Below are positions 16,420-25,767 of a DNA stretch of 64,000 bases, piece after piece (within the stretch, counting starts at the first letter, position 1; each line of letters starts with the position of its first letter). This DNA comes from Mycetocola tolaasinivorans (lineage in GTDB: Bacteria > Actinomycetota > Actinomycetes > Actinomycetales > Microbacteriaceae). A program made the translations under genes and the position numbers. The DNA lies in contig NZ_RCUX01000002.1 in the NCBI RefSeq assembly GCF_003667565.1, forward strand, positions 62,001 through 126,000. Direction: 5' to 3'. Below the pieces are notes generated by a model. That model saw only the letters and a program-made list of their open reading frames with translations, had not been told where the DNA came from and ran no database searches.

Positions 16420-18102
16420 CTACGCCTGCAGCCAGACGGTCGCGTCGCCGGGCAGGATGCTCCCGGTAACCGCGGTGCTGCTCAGCAGCTGGGGCAGGGC
16501 GGCCAGCTCGGCCGGGATTTCCCAGTCGGTGGTGGCCGTGTTGCCGAGCACGATGACGTCGCCGTTGCGGAAGCCGATGACGGTTTCCGGCAGGTTTTCG
16601 ATCCAGGTGACCGAACCAAGGCCCAGGGCCAGGCGCTTACGCAGCTCCAGGGCGGTGGTGTACATGGTCAGGGTCGAGCCCGCCACGCCCTGCTGGGCGG
16701 CACGGGAGTAGTCGTCCCAGTCGTCGGGCTGGGGCAGCCAGGCCTCACCGGTGGTGTTGAAGCCGTAGGCGGTGGTGCCGGGCTCCCAGGGCAGCGGCAC
16801 GCGGCAGCCATCACGGCCGTAACGCTCGCCATTGGTGCGGAACCAGGTGGGGTCCTGGCGGGCCTCGTCGGGCAGGTTGATAACCTCGGGCAGGCCGAGC
16901 TCCTCGCCCTGGTACATGTAGGCACCGCCGGGCAGGGCGAGCATGAACGCGCTCGCGGCGCGGGCACGCTGCAGGCCCACCTCGCGCATGGGCTGGCCGG
17001 GGCTCTTCGGCCCGATGCCGTGACCCTGCGGGTTCTCGGCGGTCAGAGCCAGACGCGAGGCGTGGCGCACCACGTCGTGGTTCGAGAGCACCCAGGTGCT
17101 CGGGGCGCCCACTGCGCCGAAGGCCTCGAGCGACTCGTCGATCACGGGGCGCAGGGCCTTCGCATCCCAGGCGGTCTCGAGGTACGGGAAGTTGAACGCC
17201 TGGTGCATTTCGTCCGGACGCACCCACTTGGCCATCTTGCTCAGCGGGTTGATCCAGGCCTCGGCGGCCAGTACGCGGTCGCCCTCGTACTCGGCGAGAA
17301 CCTTATGCCAGTCGCGGTAGATCTCGTGGACGCCCTCCTGGCCCCAGTAGGGAACCTCGAAGTCGTCTCCACCCATCGAACCGCCACCGGGGTTCGGGGT
17401 GTAGTCGGGCAGGCCCTCGGCCTTGATCATGCCGTGGGCCACGTCCACGCGGAAGCCGTCGACACCGCGGTTGAGCCAGAACCGCAGCACGCCGCGGAAC
17501 ATCTCGCGCACCTCGGGGTTCGTCCAGTCGAAGTCCGGCTGGGTCGAGTCGAACAGGTGCAGGAACCACTCGCCGGGGGTGCCGTCGGGGTTCGTGGTGC
17601 GGGTCCAGGCGGGGCCACCGAAGACGGACTCCCAGTTGTTCGGGGGCAGCTCGCCGTTTTCACCCTTGCCGTCACGGAAGAGGTAGCGGCCGCGCTCGGC
17701 GGAGCCGGGGGCCGCGGCCAGGGCCTCGATGAACCACTCGTGGGTGTCCGAGGAGTGGTTCGGAACGAGGTCCACAATGACCTTGATGCCGCGGCGGTGC
17801 GCGCTCGCGAGCATCGCGTCGAAGTCGTCGAGGGTGCCAAACAGCGGGTCGACGGACATGTAGTCGGTCACGTCATAGCCGGCATCCTTCTGCGGGCTGC
17901 GCATGAACGGCGAGAGCCAGACGGCATCAACGCCGAGGGTCTCGAGGGCGTCCATCCGGCCGGCAATGCCGGCGAGGTCGCCCACGCCGTCGCCGTTGGC
18001 ATCGGCGAAGGAGCGCGGGTAGATCTGGTAAATAACGGCGCTGCGCCACCACTCGGGAGCGGTGGTGTCGCCTGCGGCGGAGAAGGCGGTGGGCTGAGTC
18101 AT
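16420..18102 (-). CDS. GH13 alpha-glucosidase (oligo-1,6-glucosidase/maltase type)
   Basis: The 560-residue cytoplasmic enzyme hydrolyses terminal alpha-glucosidic bonds of malto- or isomalto-oligosaccharides. The GH13 signature regions are visible: DLVPNHSSD (region I), GFRVDVAHG with the nucleophile Asp (region II), LAAEAWINP with the acid/base Glu (region III), and LSNHDVVRH with the third Asp (region IV). The start YQIYPRSFADANGDGVGDL is typical of the GH13_23/30-like group. It is divergent from malEFG, with two LacI-type boxes in the spacer, so it probably cleaves the imported oligosaccharides. Confidence 0.93.
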   Translation of the reverse strand: MTQPTAFSAAGDTTAPEWWRSAVIYQIYPRSFADANGDGVGDLAGIAGRMDALETLGVDAVWLSPFMRSPQKDAGYDVTDYMSVDPLFGTLDDFDAMLASAHRRGIKVIVDLVPNHSSDTHEWFIEALAAAPGSAERGRYLFRDGKGENGELPPNNWESVFGGPAWTRTTNPDGTPGEWFLHLFDSTQPDFDWTNPEVREMFRGVLRFWLNRGVDGFRVDVAHGMIKAEGLPDYTPNPGGGSMGGDDFEVPYWGQEGVHEIYRDWHKVLAEYEGDRVLAAEAWINPLSKMAKWVRPDEMHQAFNFPYLETAWDAKALRPVIDESLEAFGAVGAPSTWVLSNHDVVRHASRLALTAENPQGHGIGPKSPGQPMREVGLQRARAASAFMLALPGGAYMYQGEELGLPEVINLPDEARQDPTWFRTNGERYGRDGCRVPLPWEPGTTAYGFNTTGEAWLPQPDDWDDYSRAAQQGVAGSTLTMYTTALELRKRLALGLGSVTWIENLPETVIGFRNGDVIVLGNTATTDWEIPAELAALPQLLSSTAVTGSILPGDATVWLQA

Positions 18103-18132
18103 GCCGTTACTCTAGGACACTTCCTCAAAATA

Positions 18133-18146
18133 TGGAAACGCTTGCT
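18133..18146. promoter_or_regulatory. LacI/MalR-type operator, GH13 side
   Basis: TGGAAACGCTTGCT fits the LacI-family pattern TGNAANCGNTTNCA with one mismatch. It lies ~30 bp upstream of the GH13 start. Confidence 0.7.
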
Positions 18147-18229
18147 CAATCTCAATCGAGGTGTGTCGTTGACATAACGTATAGCCGCAAATACTGCCCT
18201 TTGCGTGGCGCGGCGATCTGGGATATACA

Positions 18230-18243
18230 TGTAAACGCTTGCA
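18230..18243. promoter_or_regulatory. LacI/MalR-type operator, malE side
   Basis: TGTAAACGCTTGCA fits TGNAANCGNTTNCA fully. It is ~50 bp upstream of malE, downstream of a TTGACA element (18169-18174), in a position to block transcription. Confidence 0.8.
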
Positions 18244-18294
18244 CTATTTGCGGTGAAGCGCGGTAGCTCCACGCAACGAACGAAAGGTACACCA

Positions 18295-19524
18295 ATGAAG
18301 GTGACTAAGAAGCGCGTCCTCCTGACCGGGGCCGCACTGACCGCCCTGGCCCTCGGCCTGAGTGGATGCTCGGCATCCTCGGAAACCCCCGACGCGGGTT
18401 CCGCGAAGAACACGCTGACCGTCTGGGTGGACGCCGACCGTGCGCCCGTCCTCAAGGAGGCCGCCGCGGAGTTCGAGAAGAGCTCGGGCGTGCACGTCAA
18501 GCTCGTGCAGAAGGATTTCGGTTCGATCCTCGACCAGTTCATTGCCCAGGTCCCGAGCGGCAAGGGCCCCGACATCACGATCGGCGCGCACGACTGGATC
18601 GGTAACTTCGTCCAGAACGGCGTGATCCAGCCCGTCGAGCTCGGCGACAAGGCCGCCGGCTTCGAAAAGATCGCCACCGACGCCGTGACCTACCAGGGCA
18701 AGACCTATGCCGTGCCGTACTCGATCGAGAACATCGCACTGCTGCGCAACACCGCGCTCGCCCCCACCGCGCCCACCTCCTACGACGACATGATCGCCAC
18801 GGGCAAGGCCGCCGGCAGCGCCAACCCGTTCCTGATCCAGCTCGGCCCGCAGGCCGACCCGTACCACCTGTACCCGTTCCAGAGCTCGTTCGACAACCCG
18901 GTCTTTGGCCGTAACGCCGATGGCTCCTACAACGCCGACGACCTGACCATCGGTAACGAGGGTGGCACCCGCTTCGCCAACTGGCTCGCCCAGCAGGGCA
19001 AGGAGGGCAACCTCAACATTTCGATCACCGCCGACATCGCCAAGGAGAAGTTCAACTCCGGTGAGTCGCCGTTCCTGATCACCGGACCGTGGAACGTGCC
19101 GGACGCAGAGAAGGCCGGCATCAAGCTGGCCGTGGACCCGATCCCCTCCGCCGGCGGCGCCCCCGCGCAGCCGTTCGTGGGTGTGCAGGGCTTCTTCATC
19201 TCCTCGAAGACCGCCAACCCGCTGGCCGCCAACGAGTTCCTCACCAACTACCTGGCCACCGAAAAGGTCCAGACCGCGCTGTTCGAAAAGGGTGGCCGTG
19301 CCCCGGCACTGACCGCCTCCTTCAACGCCGCAGCATCCAACCCGATCGTCAAGGCGTTCGGTGACGTGGGCCGCAACGGTGTGCCGATGCCCTCGGTGCC
19401 CGCCATGGGTAAGGTGTGGCAGTTCTGGGGCGTCACCCAGGCCGCCATCATCTCCGGCGAGGGTGACCCCACCGCGCTGTGGACCAAGATGACCGCGGAC
19501 ATCGCCGCCGCAATCAAGGGTTAG
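18295..19524 (+). CDS. malE: Maltose/maltodextrin-binding lipoprotein of an ABC importer
   Basis: The 409-residue precursor has a lipoprotein signal (basic MKVTKKR, hydrophobic run, lipobox LSGC with C25). The mature part is a family 1 extracellular solute-binding protein (LTVWVDADRAPVLKEAAAEF, FGSILDQFIAQVPSGKGPDI, AVPYSIENIALLRNT, PFLITGPWNV). AAAGG precedes ATG 18295. It is first in a malE-malF-malG operon with no ATPase gene, so a shared MsiK-like ATPase encoded elsewhere is expected. A downstream LacI repressor and the divergent GH13 enzyme support maltodextrin as substrate. Confidence 0.93.
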   Translation: MKVTKKRVLLTGAALTALALGLSGCSASSETPDAGSAKNTLTVWVDADRAPVLKEAAAEFEKSSGVHVKLVQKDFGSILDQFIAQVPSGKGPDITIGAHDWIGNFVQNGVIQPVELGDKAAGFEKIATDAVTYQGKTYAVPYSIENIALLRNTALAPTAPTSYDDMIATGKAAGSANPFLIQLGPQADPYHLYPFQSSFDNPVFGRNADGSYNADDLTIGNEGGTRFANWLAQQGKEGNLNISITADIAKEKFNSGESPFLITGPWNVPDAEKAGIKLAVDPIPSAGGAPAQPFVGVQGFFISSKTANPLAANEFLTNYLATEKVQTALFEKGGRAPALTASFNAAASNPIVKAFGDVGRNGVPMPSVPAMGKVWQFWGVTQAAIISGEGDPTALWTKMTADIAAAIKG

Positions 19525-19559
19525 TCCGGCATCCCACCGGGCCGAGAAACAGGAAAAAC

Positions 19560-21164
19560 ATGAGTTCACGCACCCCCTCACCCCAGACCCGAGCGCGCCG
19601 CTCGCGCGGTGCCGCGCGGCTGGCCGAGATGGCTGGTGGTTCCCTCTGGGCGATCCTCATCAAGATCGTCCTCCTCGGCCTGGTGGATGCCCTCGGCATC
19701 TACGCGATGTTCATGCTGGCCGCCCAGCACAACTGGATCGTCTTCGCGATCCTCGCCGCCGCGCTGGTGGCCATCAACTACGTGTACTTCTCCAAGCGCA
19801 CGCTCGCGATGAAGTACCTCACCCCCGGTCTGATCTTCCTCCTGGTGTTCCAGGTGTTTGTGATCGGCTACACCGGATACATCTCCTTCACCAACTACGG
19901 TTCGGGTCACAACTCCACCAAGGAGGATGCGATCACCGCGCTGATGCAGTCGGCTCAGGAGCGCGTGCCGGATTCCTCCACATACGCGCTCACCGTTGTG
20001 CGGGACGGCGGCGACTTCGGCTTCCTGGTGACCGACCCGAAGGGCGAGGTGTCCTACGGCACCGCCGAGCACCCGCTCGAGCGCGTCACCGACGCCACCA
20101 TGACCGGTGACAAGGCGACCGCCCTGCCCGGCAAGGAATCCCTCAACTTCACGGACATCGTGGACAACCAGAAGGCCATCGTGGACCTTCAGGTGCCCAT
20201 CTCCGATGACCCCAACGACGGATCGCTGCGCACCCCGGATGGCTCGAGCGCCTTCCTCTACCTCTCGAGCCTGCACTACGATGCCAGGGCCGACACCATG
20301 ACGGACACCAAGACCGGCACCGTGTACTCCGACACCGGCGTGGGCGCCTTCGCCGCCCCGGACGGAAAGCAGCTCAAGCCCGGCTGGTCGATCGGCGTGG
20401 GCTTCGACAACTACGTCAAGGCCATCACCGATGACGGCATCCGCGGCCCGCTGATCGGCGTCACCATCTGGACGTTCGTCTTCGCGCTGCTCTCGGTGCT
20501 CACCACCTTCGCCCTCGGCCTGTTCCTCGCGATCGTCTTCAACGACATGCGCATGCGGGGCCGCGCGTTCTACCGCGTGCTCATCATCCTGCCGTACGCG
20601 TTCCCCTCGTTCCTCGGGGCGCTGGTGTGGGCGGGCCTGCTCAACCGCGACTTCGGGTTCATCAACCTCGAGCTGTTCGGCGGTGCCCACATCCCCTGGC
20701 TGACCGACGCCTTCCTCGGGAAGGTCAGCATCCTGTTCGTAAACCTCTGGCTCGGCTTCCCCTACATGTTCCTCGTGTGTATGGGTGCGCTGCAGTCCAT
20801 CCCGGACGACGTGCAGGAGGCCGCGAAGATGGACGGCGCCAACCCGTTCCAGATATTCAAGAAGATCAAGCTTCCGCTGCTGCTGGTCTCGGTGGCCCCG
20901 CTGCTGATCTCCTCGTTTGCGTTCAACTTCAACAACTTCAACCTGGTGTACATGCTCACCGGGGGAGGCCCGCGTGATGCCTCCGCCTCGATCAACGTGG
21001 GTGGCACCGACATCCTCATCTCGATGGTCTACAAGGTGGCGTTTGTGGGGGCCGACCGAGACTACGGTCTCGCGAGCGCCTTCTCGATCCTGATCTTCAT
21101 CGTGGTCGCGATCATCGCGATCGTGAGCTTCCGTCAAACCAAGGCCCTGGAGGAGCTGAACTAA
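19560..21164 (+). CDS. malF: Maltodextrin ABC transporter permease MalF
   Basis: ATG 19560 follows ACAGGAAAAAC. The 534-residue membrane protein has the MalF layout: two N-terminal hydrophobic segments, a third near 80-100, a long extracytoplasmic P2-like loop (about 115-290), and then the permease core with the EAA motif EAAKMDGANPFQIFKKIKLP. The last segment ends IVSFRQTKALEELN. Its stop overlaps the malG start (ATGA at 21164). It pairs with MalG to form the channel through which MalE delivers maltodextrins. Confidence 0.94.
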   Translation: MSSRTPSPQTRARRSRGAARLAEMAGGSLWAILIKIVLLGLVDALGIYAMFMLAAQHNWIVFAILAAALVAINYVYFSKRTLAMKYLTPGLIFLLVFQVFVIGYTGYISFTNYGSGHNSTKEDAITALMQSAQERVPDSSTYALTVVRDGGDFGFLVTDPKGEVSYGTAEHPLERVTDATMTGDKATALPGKESLNFTDIVDNQKAIVDLQVPISDDPNDGSLRTPDGSSAFLYLSSLHYDARADTMTDTKTGTVYSDTGVGAFAAPDGKQLKPGWSIGVGFDNYVKAITDDGIRGPLIGVTIWTFVFALLSVLTTFALGLFLAIVFNDMRMRGRAFYRVLIILPYAFPSFLGALVWAGLLNRDFGFINLELFGGAHIPWLTDAFLGKVSILFVNLWLGFPYMFLVCMGALQSIPDDVQEAAKMDGANPFQIFKKIKLPLLLVSVAPLLISSFAFNFNNFNLVYMLTGGGPRDASASINVGGTDILISMVYKVAFVGADRDYGLASAFSILIFIVVAIIAIVSFRQTKALEELN

Positions 21165-22078
21165 TGAGCGCACCCACCCTCACCCCGTCCACGCCCTCCA
21201 CCCGGGCGCGCGATCGCCGCGGCTTCAAGGCGCGTCGCTGGTTCCTGGCCACCGGCTGGCGTCACCTTGTCGGCTGGGTCATGATCGTGTTCTCGGTCTT
21301 CCCCCTGCTGTACGTGCTCTCGGCCTCGCTGAACCCCGGCGGTACGCTGCTGAGCTCGAACGGTCTGTTCTCGACCATCGGTTTTGACAGCTACACGAAG
21401 CTGTTCAACTCCCCGCAGCAGCCCTATGCCGCGTGGTTTGGAAACACCCTCACCATCGGGTTGATCACCGCCGCCGGCACCGTGTTCCTCGGTGCCCTGG
21501 CCGCCTACTGCTTCAGCCGGATGCGCTTTGCCGGCCGCCGCGTGGGCCTGCTGACCCTGCTCGTGGTGCAGATCTTCCCGCAGCTGCTCGCCGTGGTCGC
21601 GATCTTCCTGCTGCTCACCGGTATCGGCGATATCTTCCCGGCGCTCGGTCTCGACAACCAGGTCGCGCTGATCATGGTCTACCTCGGTGGCGCGCTCGGC
21701 GTCAACACCTACCTGATGTACGGGTTCTTCAACACCGTGCCGGCCGCGATCGATGAGGCCGCCAAACTGGATGGCGCGAGCCACGCCCGGATCTTCTTCA
21801 CGATCATCCTGCGCCTGGTCGCCCCGATTCTCGCCGTGGTCGGCCTGCTCGCGTTCATCGCGACGACCAATGACTTCGTGATCGCGAGCGTCGTGCTGGT
21901 CTCCCCGGAGAAGCAGACCCTCGCCGTGGGCCTGTACCAGTTCGTGTCGCAGGAGTTCTCCTCCAACTGGAGCGTGTTCGCCGCCGGTGCCGTGCTCGCG
22001 GCTCTCCCGGTCATGGCACTGTTCCTCTTCCTCCAGAAGTACATCGTCGGCGGTCTGACCGCGGGCGCGGTCAAGTAG
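21164..22078 (+). CDS. malG: Maltodextrin ABC transporter permease MalG
   Basis: The 304-residue protein has six membrane segments and the EAA loop DEAAKLDGASHARIFFTIIL facing the ATPase. It ends LQKYIVGGLTAGAVK, the usual MalG C-terminus. Its start overlaps the malF stop. It is the last transport gene before the LacI-type regulator, which begins 60 bp later. Confidence 0.94.
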   Translation: MSAPTLTPSTPSTRARDRRGFKARRWFLATGWRHLVGWVMIVFSVFPLLYVLSASLNPGGTLLSSNGLFSTIGFDSYTKLFNSPQQPYAAWFGNTLTIGLITAAGTVFLGALAAYCFSRMRFAGRRVGLLTLLVVQIFPQLLAVVAIFLLLTGIGDIFPALGLDNQVALIMVYLGGALGVNTYLMYGFFNTVPAAIDEAAKLDGASHARIFFTIILRLVAPILAVVGLLAFIATTNDFVIASVVLVSPEKQTLAVGLYQFVSQEFSSNWSVFAAGAVLAALPVMALFLFLQKYIVGGLTAGAVK

Positions 22079-22137
22079 GCATCGCTACACTGGAACCACT
22101 TCACCCGCGGACCCCTCCGCGCCCAGAAAGGACCGGG

Positions 22138-23181
22138 ATGGTTGGTATCGACGAGGTCGCCGAGCGAGCCCGGGTTTCCACGGCCACGGTATCGCGCGCC
22201 CTGAGCGGTCGCGGCTACGTGGCCGAGGGCACCCGCGCGCGGGTCCACGAGGCCGCGCGCGAGCTGGGCTACGTGGTCTCGTCGAGCGCATCCGGGCTGG
22301 CGTCCGGCCGCACCCGCAACGTCGGGGTCGTGGTGCCGTTCCTCAGTCACTGGTTCTTCGCGGCCGTGGTGGAGGGCGCGCAGTCGGCCCTGCAGGAGCA
22401 GGGGTATGACCTCACGCTGTACAACCTCTCCGGGGGCGACGATGCGCGCGCCCGCGTGTTTGACGATCTCCTGCTGCGGCAGCGGGTCGATGCGGTGCTC
22501 GCGATCGGTCTGGAACTCACCCCCGAGGAGGCCGGGCGACTGGTCTCGCTGCGCAAGCCCGTGGTGGGCCTCGGCGGTCCGCTGCCCGGGGTCACGGCCC
22601 TCGCGATCGATGACCGCGCCTCGGTGCGGCTCGCGACCGAGCACCTGATCGCGCTCGGCCACACCCGCATCGCCTACATCGGTGGTTCGGCGGACTTCGA
22701 CCTCGACTTCCACCTGCCCACGATGCGTCAGCTCGGGTACCGCGATGCGCTGATCGACGCGGGCATCGAGATCGAACCGGCACTCGAACGCGGCGCGGAC
22801 TTCACCCTGCGCGGCGGAAACGACGCGGCCAAGCAGATCCTCGGGGTACCGAGGGATCGCCCCACCGCGATCGTCGCGGCCTCAGACGTGATGGCCATCG
22901 GCGCGATTCTCGCTGCCCGCGAGCTCGGCCTCACCGTGCCCGCCGATCTCTCCGTTGTGGGGCTCGACGGCGTGCCGGATGGCGAGTTCTTTGGCCTCAC
23001 CACCGTGGCGCAGTACCCGGCAGAACAGGGCCGGACGGCAGCCAAGCTGCTGATCGAACGCCTGAATGCGCCGCTCGCCGACACCGCGACCGCCGACCCG
23101 GTCGAGGCACCCCCGGCGGTGGAGATGCTGCTGCCCACCACGCTGATCGTGCGCGACTCGACCGCGCGGCCGCGCGCCTAG
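22138..23181 (+). CDS. malR: LacI-family repressor of the maltodextrin locus
   Basis: The 347-residue regulator has the LacI helix-turn-helix at residues 2-50 (IDEVAERARVSTATVSRALS, then GYVAEGTRARVHEAARELGY) and a periplasmic-binding-protein-like sensor domain (about 62-330; IAYIGGSADFDLDFH, AIVAASDVMAIGAILAARE). It probably binds the TGNAANCGNTTNCA boxes at 18133 and 18230 and is released by a maltose-type sugar. A TACACT element at 22085 suggests its own promoter after malG. Gene symbol is by context. Confidence 0.88.
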   Translation: MVGIDEVAERARVSTATVSRALSGRGYVAEGTRARVHEAARELGYVVSSSASGLASGRTRNVGVVVPFLSHWFFAAVVEGAQSALQEQGYDLTLYNLSGGDDARARVFDDLLLRQRVDAVLAIGLELTPEEAGRLVSLRKPVVGLGGPLPGVTALAIDDRASVRLATEHLIALGHTRIAYIGGSADFDLDFHLPTMRQLGYRDALIDAGIEIEPALERGADFTLRGGNDAAKQILGVPRDRPTAIVAASDVMAIGAILAARELGLTVPADLSVVGLDGVPDGEFFGLTTVAQYPAEQGRTAAKLLIERLNAPLADTATADPVEAPPAVEMLLPTTLIVRDSTARPRA

Positions 23182-23256
23182 ACCCGCACCGCACGCGGTC
23201 TCCCCGGCCGCCCGGCAGGCCGGAGAATGTGCGGCCCGTATTGCTAGGGTGTGCAT

Positions 23257-23913
23257 ATGGGATCCGAGGATATTCGCACGCGCGGAGACTACGTCTTTGA
23301 GCAGCTGCGTGAACGCATAATCGACGGCAGGTTGCTGCCGGGCGAGCGTCTCCTCGAACGTGAAATCGCGGCCGAACTCAACGTCTCGCGCGTGCCCGTG
23401 CGCGACGCACTTCCCCGGCTGGCCGAGGCGGGGCTCGTGACCATCGCGGCTCGCCGCGGGGCGGTAATCAGCACGGTGTCCATCACCGACGCGCAGGAGC
23501 TGTTTGACGTGCGGGCGCGGCTGGAGCCGCTTGCGGCTCGACGCGCGGCCGAGGCGGTGGCCGCCGGAGCTGATGCCACCGCGCTGCGCGCGGCTCTCGC
23601 AGACGAGCACGGTGCTGAGGACTCCCTACATGCGGGAGAGGCGGCCGCGCGCATTCACGCGGAGATCAACGCCCTCGCCGATCATGCGCTGCTGGAGCGG
23701 ATGCTGCGCGCACTGGAGGACCGCGACCGGCGGCTCGCCCGTGTTCCCACCGAGGTCGATCCGGCACCGGCGCGTGGCGAACACCGCCGCCTGGTGGAGG
23801 CCGTACTCTCCGGCTCTGCGGCTGCCGCCGAGGCGCTCGCGCTCGCGCACGTCGAACTCGCTCGGGGGCGTTCGATCGCCGCGCTTGAGGGACGTCTCGG
23901 CACACCCTCGTGA
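23257..23913 (+). CDS. GntR-family (FadR/VanR-type) transcriptional regulator
   Basis: The 218-residue protein has a winged helix-turn-helix (about 8-72; LRERIIDGRLLPGERLLERE, ELNVSRVPVRDALPRLAEAG) and an all-helical FCD effector domain (about 85-205). ATG 23257 lies six bases after a TAGGGT -10 element (23245-23250), so a leaderless mRNA is expected. Two GGTATACC palindromes lie in the spacer to the following ABC operon, and this regulator very likely binds them. The effector is presumably the transported solute or a purine/ureide breakdown product. Confidence 0.87.
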   Translation: MGSEDIRTRGDYVFEQLRERIIDGRLLPGERLLEREIAAELNVSRVPVRDALPRLAEAGLVTIAARRGAVISTVSITDAQELFDVRARLEPLAARRAAEAVAAGADATALRAALADEHGAEDSLHAGEAAARIHAEINALADHALLERMLRALEDRDRRLARVPTEVDPAPARGEHRRLVEAVLSGSAAAAEALALAHVELARGRSIAALEGRLGTPS

Positions 23914-23923
23914 ATTATCACGA

Positions 23924-23937
23924 TTTGGTATACCAAA
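23924..23937. promoter_or_regulatory. GntR-type operator 1
   Basis: TTTGGTATACCAAA is a perfect 14-bp palindrome, 10 bp after the GntR gene stop. Confidence 0.8.
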
Positions 23938-24065
23938 CCACTTCTACGTGCGGTACTGCTGTCCTGTAATTCGGTGAGCCTGGATGCGCATGGCCTGTAA
24001 TTGCGCCAATTTACACGGCGGACACATTGAGGGTCTCTCGCGGTAACAAAGCACCCCTACGTTAA

Positions 24066-24078
24066 TGGGTATACCAAA
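24066..24078. promoter_or_regulatory. GntR-type operator 2
   Basis: TGGGTATACCAAA shares the GGTATACC core (24068-24075) with operator 1, ~140 bp away. It lies ~90 bp upstream of the importer start. Paired sites allow looping or dual promoter control. Confidence 0.75.
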
Positions 24079-24165
24079 TGGGTGTTGGTTTCCCTCACCC
24101 GTCCGTTGCACCCACCCGGCGCGAGCAGCACCTGCCCGGTGGATGCTCACCCGAAAAGGACCACC

Positions 24166-24981
24166 GTGAAAAAGAGCACCCTGATTCTTGCCGTCGCCTC
24201 CGTTCTCAGCCTCGGGCTGGTGACCGCCGGGTGTAGTTCCACCAGTGAGGCTGCCCCGGCCTCATCCGGTCCCGCCTCCGAGACGGAGAAACCGTTCATC
24301 ATCGGAACCAGTGGCACCTACAACCCGATCACCTTCACCGATGGTGGCACCCTGACCGGTTTTGATATCGACATGGGCACCGCGATCGCGGAAAAACTGG
24401 GCCGCCCGGTGAAGTTTGTTGAGGGACAGCTGGCCGGGCTCCTCACCGGCTTGCAGGGCGGGCAGTATGACGCCGTGATGTCGTCGCTCACGATCACTCC
24501 CGAGCGTGAGGAGGCCATCGCCTTCTCCGACCCGTACCTGGCCGACGGCGTCGTCGCCGTTGCGGACACCGAGAACTCGAAGGTCAGCGACATCTCCCAC
24601 CTCGACGGACTGCGCGTCGGCGTGATCGGTGGATCCGGGTATCAGAAGACCATCGAGAAGATCGGCGGATATGCTGACCTCGTTGAGTACCCGGATGCCC
24701 CGAGCGGATTCCAGGACGTCAAGAACGGCCGTATCGATATCTTCGCCTCGGGCAAGATTCCCGCCACCACGTTTGTGAAGGCCGACACCACCGGTGGGGT
24801 CCCCCTCGATATCGCCGGCGAACCCTACGCGCTGCTCCCGGCCGCTGTCGGTATTGCCAAGGGGAACACCGAGCTGATTTCGCAGGTCAACGAGGCGATC
24901 GCCGCGCTGCGGGCGGACGGCACCGCGGGCAAGCTCGCCGATAAGTGGTTCGGTTTCGGTATCCCCGGCTTCACCGACTAG
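24166..24981 (+). CDS. Polar-amino-acid-type ABC transporter substrate-binding lipoprotein
   Basis: GTG 24166 follows AAAGGA. The 271-residue precursor has a lipoprotein signal (MKKSTLILAVAS, lipobox VTAGC) and a family 3 (glutamine/histidine-type) binding domain: GTYNPITF, GFDIDMGTAIAEKLGRPVKF, DAVMSSLTITPEREEAIAFS, GKLADKWFGF. It is first in an SBP-permease-ATPase-OHCU decarboxylase operon. Given the last gene, the cargo may be a ureide, purine or related N-rich compound rather than an amino acid; that is inference. Confidence 0.9.
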   Translation: MKKSTLILAVASVLSLGLVTAGCSSTSEAAPASSGPASETEKPFIIGTSGTYNPITFTDGGTLTGFDIDMGTAIAEKLGRPVKFVEGQLAGLLTGLQGGQYDAVMSSLTITPEREEAIAFSDPYLADGVVAVADTENSKVSDISHLDGLRVGVIGGSGYQKTIEKIGGYADLVEYPDAPSGFQDVKNGRIDIFASGKIPATTFVKADTTGGVPLDIAGEPYALLPAAVGIAKGNTELISQVNEAIAALRADGTAGKLADKWFGFGIPGFTD

Positions 24982-25071
24982 ACCTCCGCGGCAGCCCCGC
25001 CTCCACGGCAGGGCCGCCGCGGCACATCGCCGCGACCCTCCCTCCCACCCCGTCCTAGGAGCGTGACCGCC

Positions 25072-25734
25072 GTGAACGGCTTCAATTTTGACCTCGTTGC
25101 CCGCTACTTTCCGATGTTTATTCAGGGGCTCGGGGTAACCCTGCAGGTGGTCCTGACCGCCATCGTGCTCTCCACTGTTTTTGGCTATCTGGTCGCGCTC
25201 ATGCGCGGATCAAAGATCGCCCCACTGCGCTGGATCTCGGCCACCTACGTGTGGGTATTCCGCGGAATCCCCCTGATCCTGAGCCTCTTTTTCTTCTACT
25301 ACGCGCTGCCCCAGTTTGGTGTGCGCCTTGACGCCCTCACCGCGGGCATCATCGCCATGACCGTGAACTCGACCTCGTTTATGTCGGAGATCATCCGGTC
25401 GGGGCTGAACGCCGTCCCGCGCGGGCACCTCGAGGCCGCCACCGCGGTGGGGATGAACCCGCTGCAGATCGCCACCCGTATTACCCTGCCGCAGACGGTG
25501 CGGCTCATGCTCCCGCCCTACATCAGCAACTGCGTCATCATGATGAAGGAGTCCGCTCAGGTGGCCGTCATCACCGTGCCGGATCTGATGTTTCAGGCGC
25601 AGAAGGCCTACAACGCGAGCTTTAGCCCGCTCGAAACCCTCGGCGTCGCCGGCGTACTGTATCTCGCCGTCACGAGCCTGCTGATGCTCGCCCAGCTGCT
25701 CGTGGAACGCCGACTGCGCACCCACGCCGCCTAG
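25072..25734 (+). CDS. Polar-amino-acid-type ABC transporter permease
   Basis: GTG 25072 (MNGFNFDLVARYF) is preferred, because AGGAG (25057-25061) lies 10 bases upstream. The in-frame GTG at 25063 would leave only one base. The ~220-residue protein has five membrane segments and the HisM/GlnP-type core (FRGIPLILSLFFFYYALPQF, then the EAA-like loop GHLEAATAVGMNPLQIATRI). As a lone permease it should form a homodimer. Confidence 0.9.
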   Translation: MNGFNFDLVARYFPMFIQGLGVTLQVVLTAIVLSTVFGYLVALMRGSKIAPLRWISATYVWVFRGIPLILSLFFFYYALPQFGVRLDALTAGIIAMTVNSTSFMSEIIRSGLNAVPRGHLEAATAVGMNPLQIATRITLPQTVRLMLPPYISNCVIMMKESAQVAVITVPDLMFQAQKAYNASFSPLETLGVAGVLYLAVTSLLMLAQLLVERRLRTHAA

Positions 25735-25767
25735 CCCCACCCACCCGACCGGGATCTAAGGACAACA

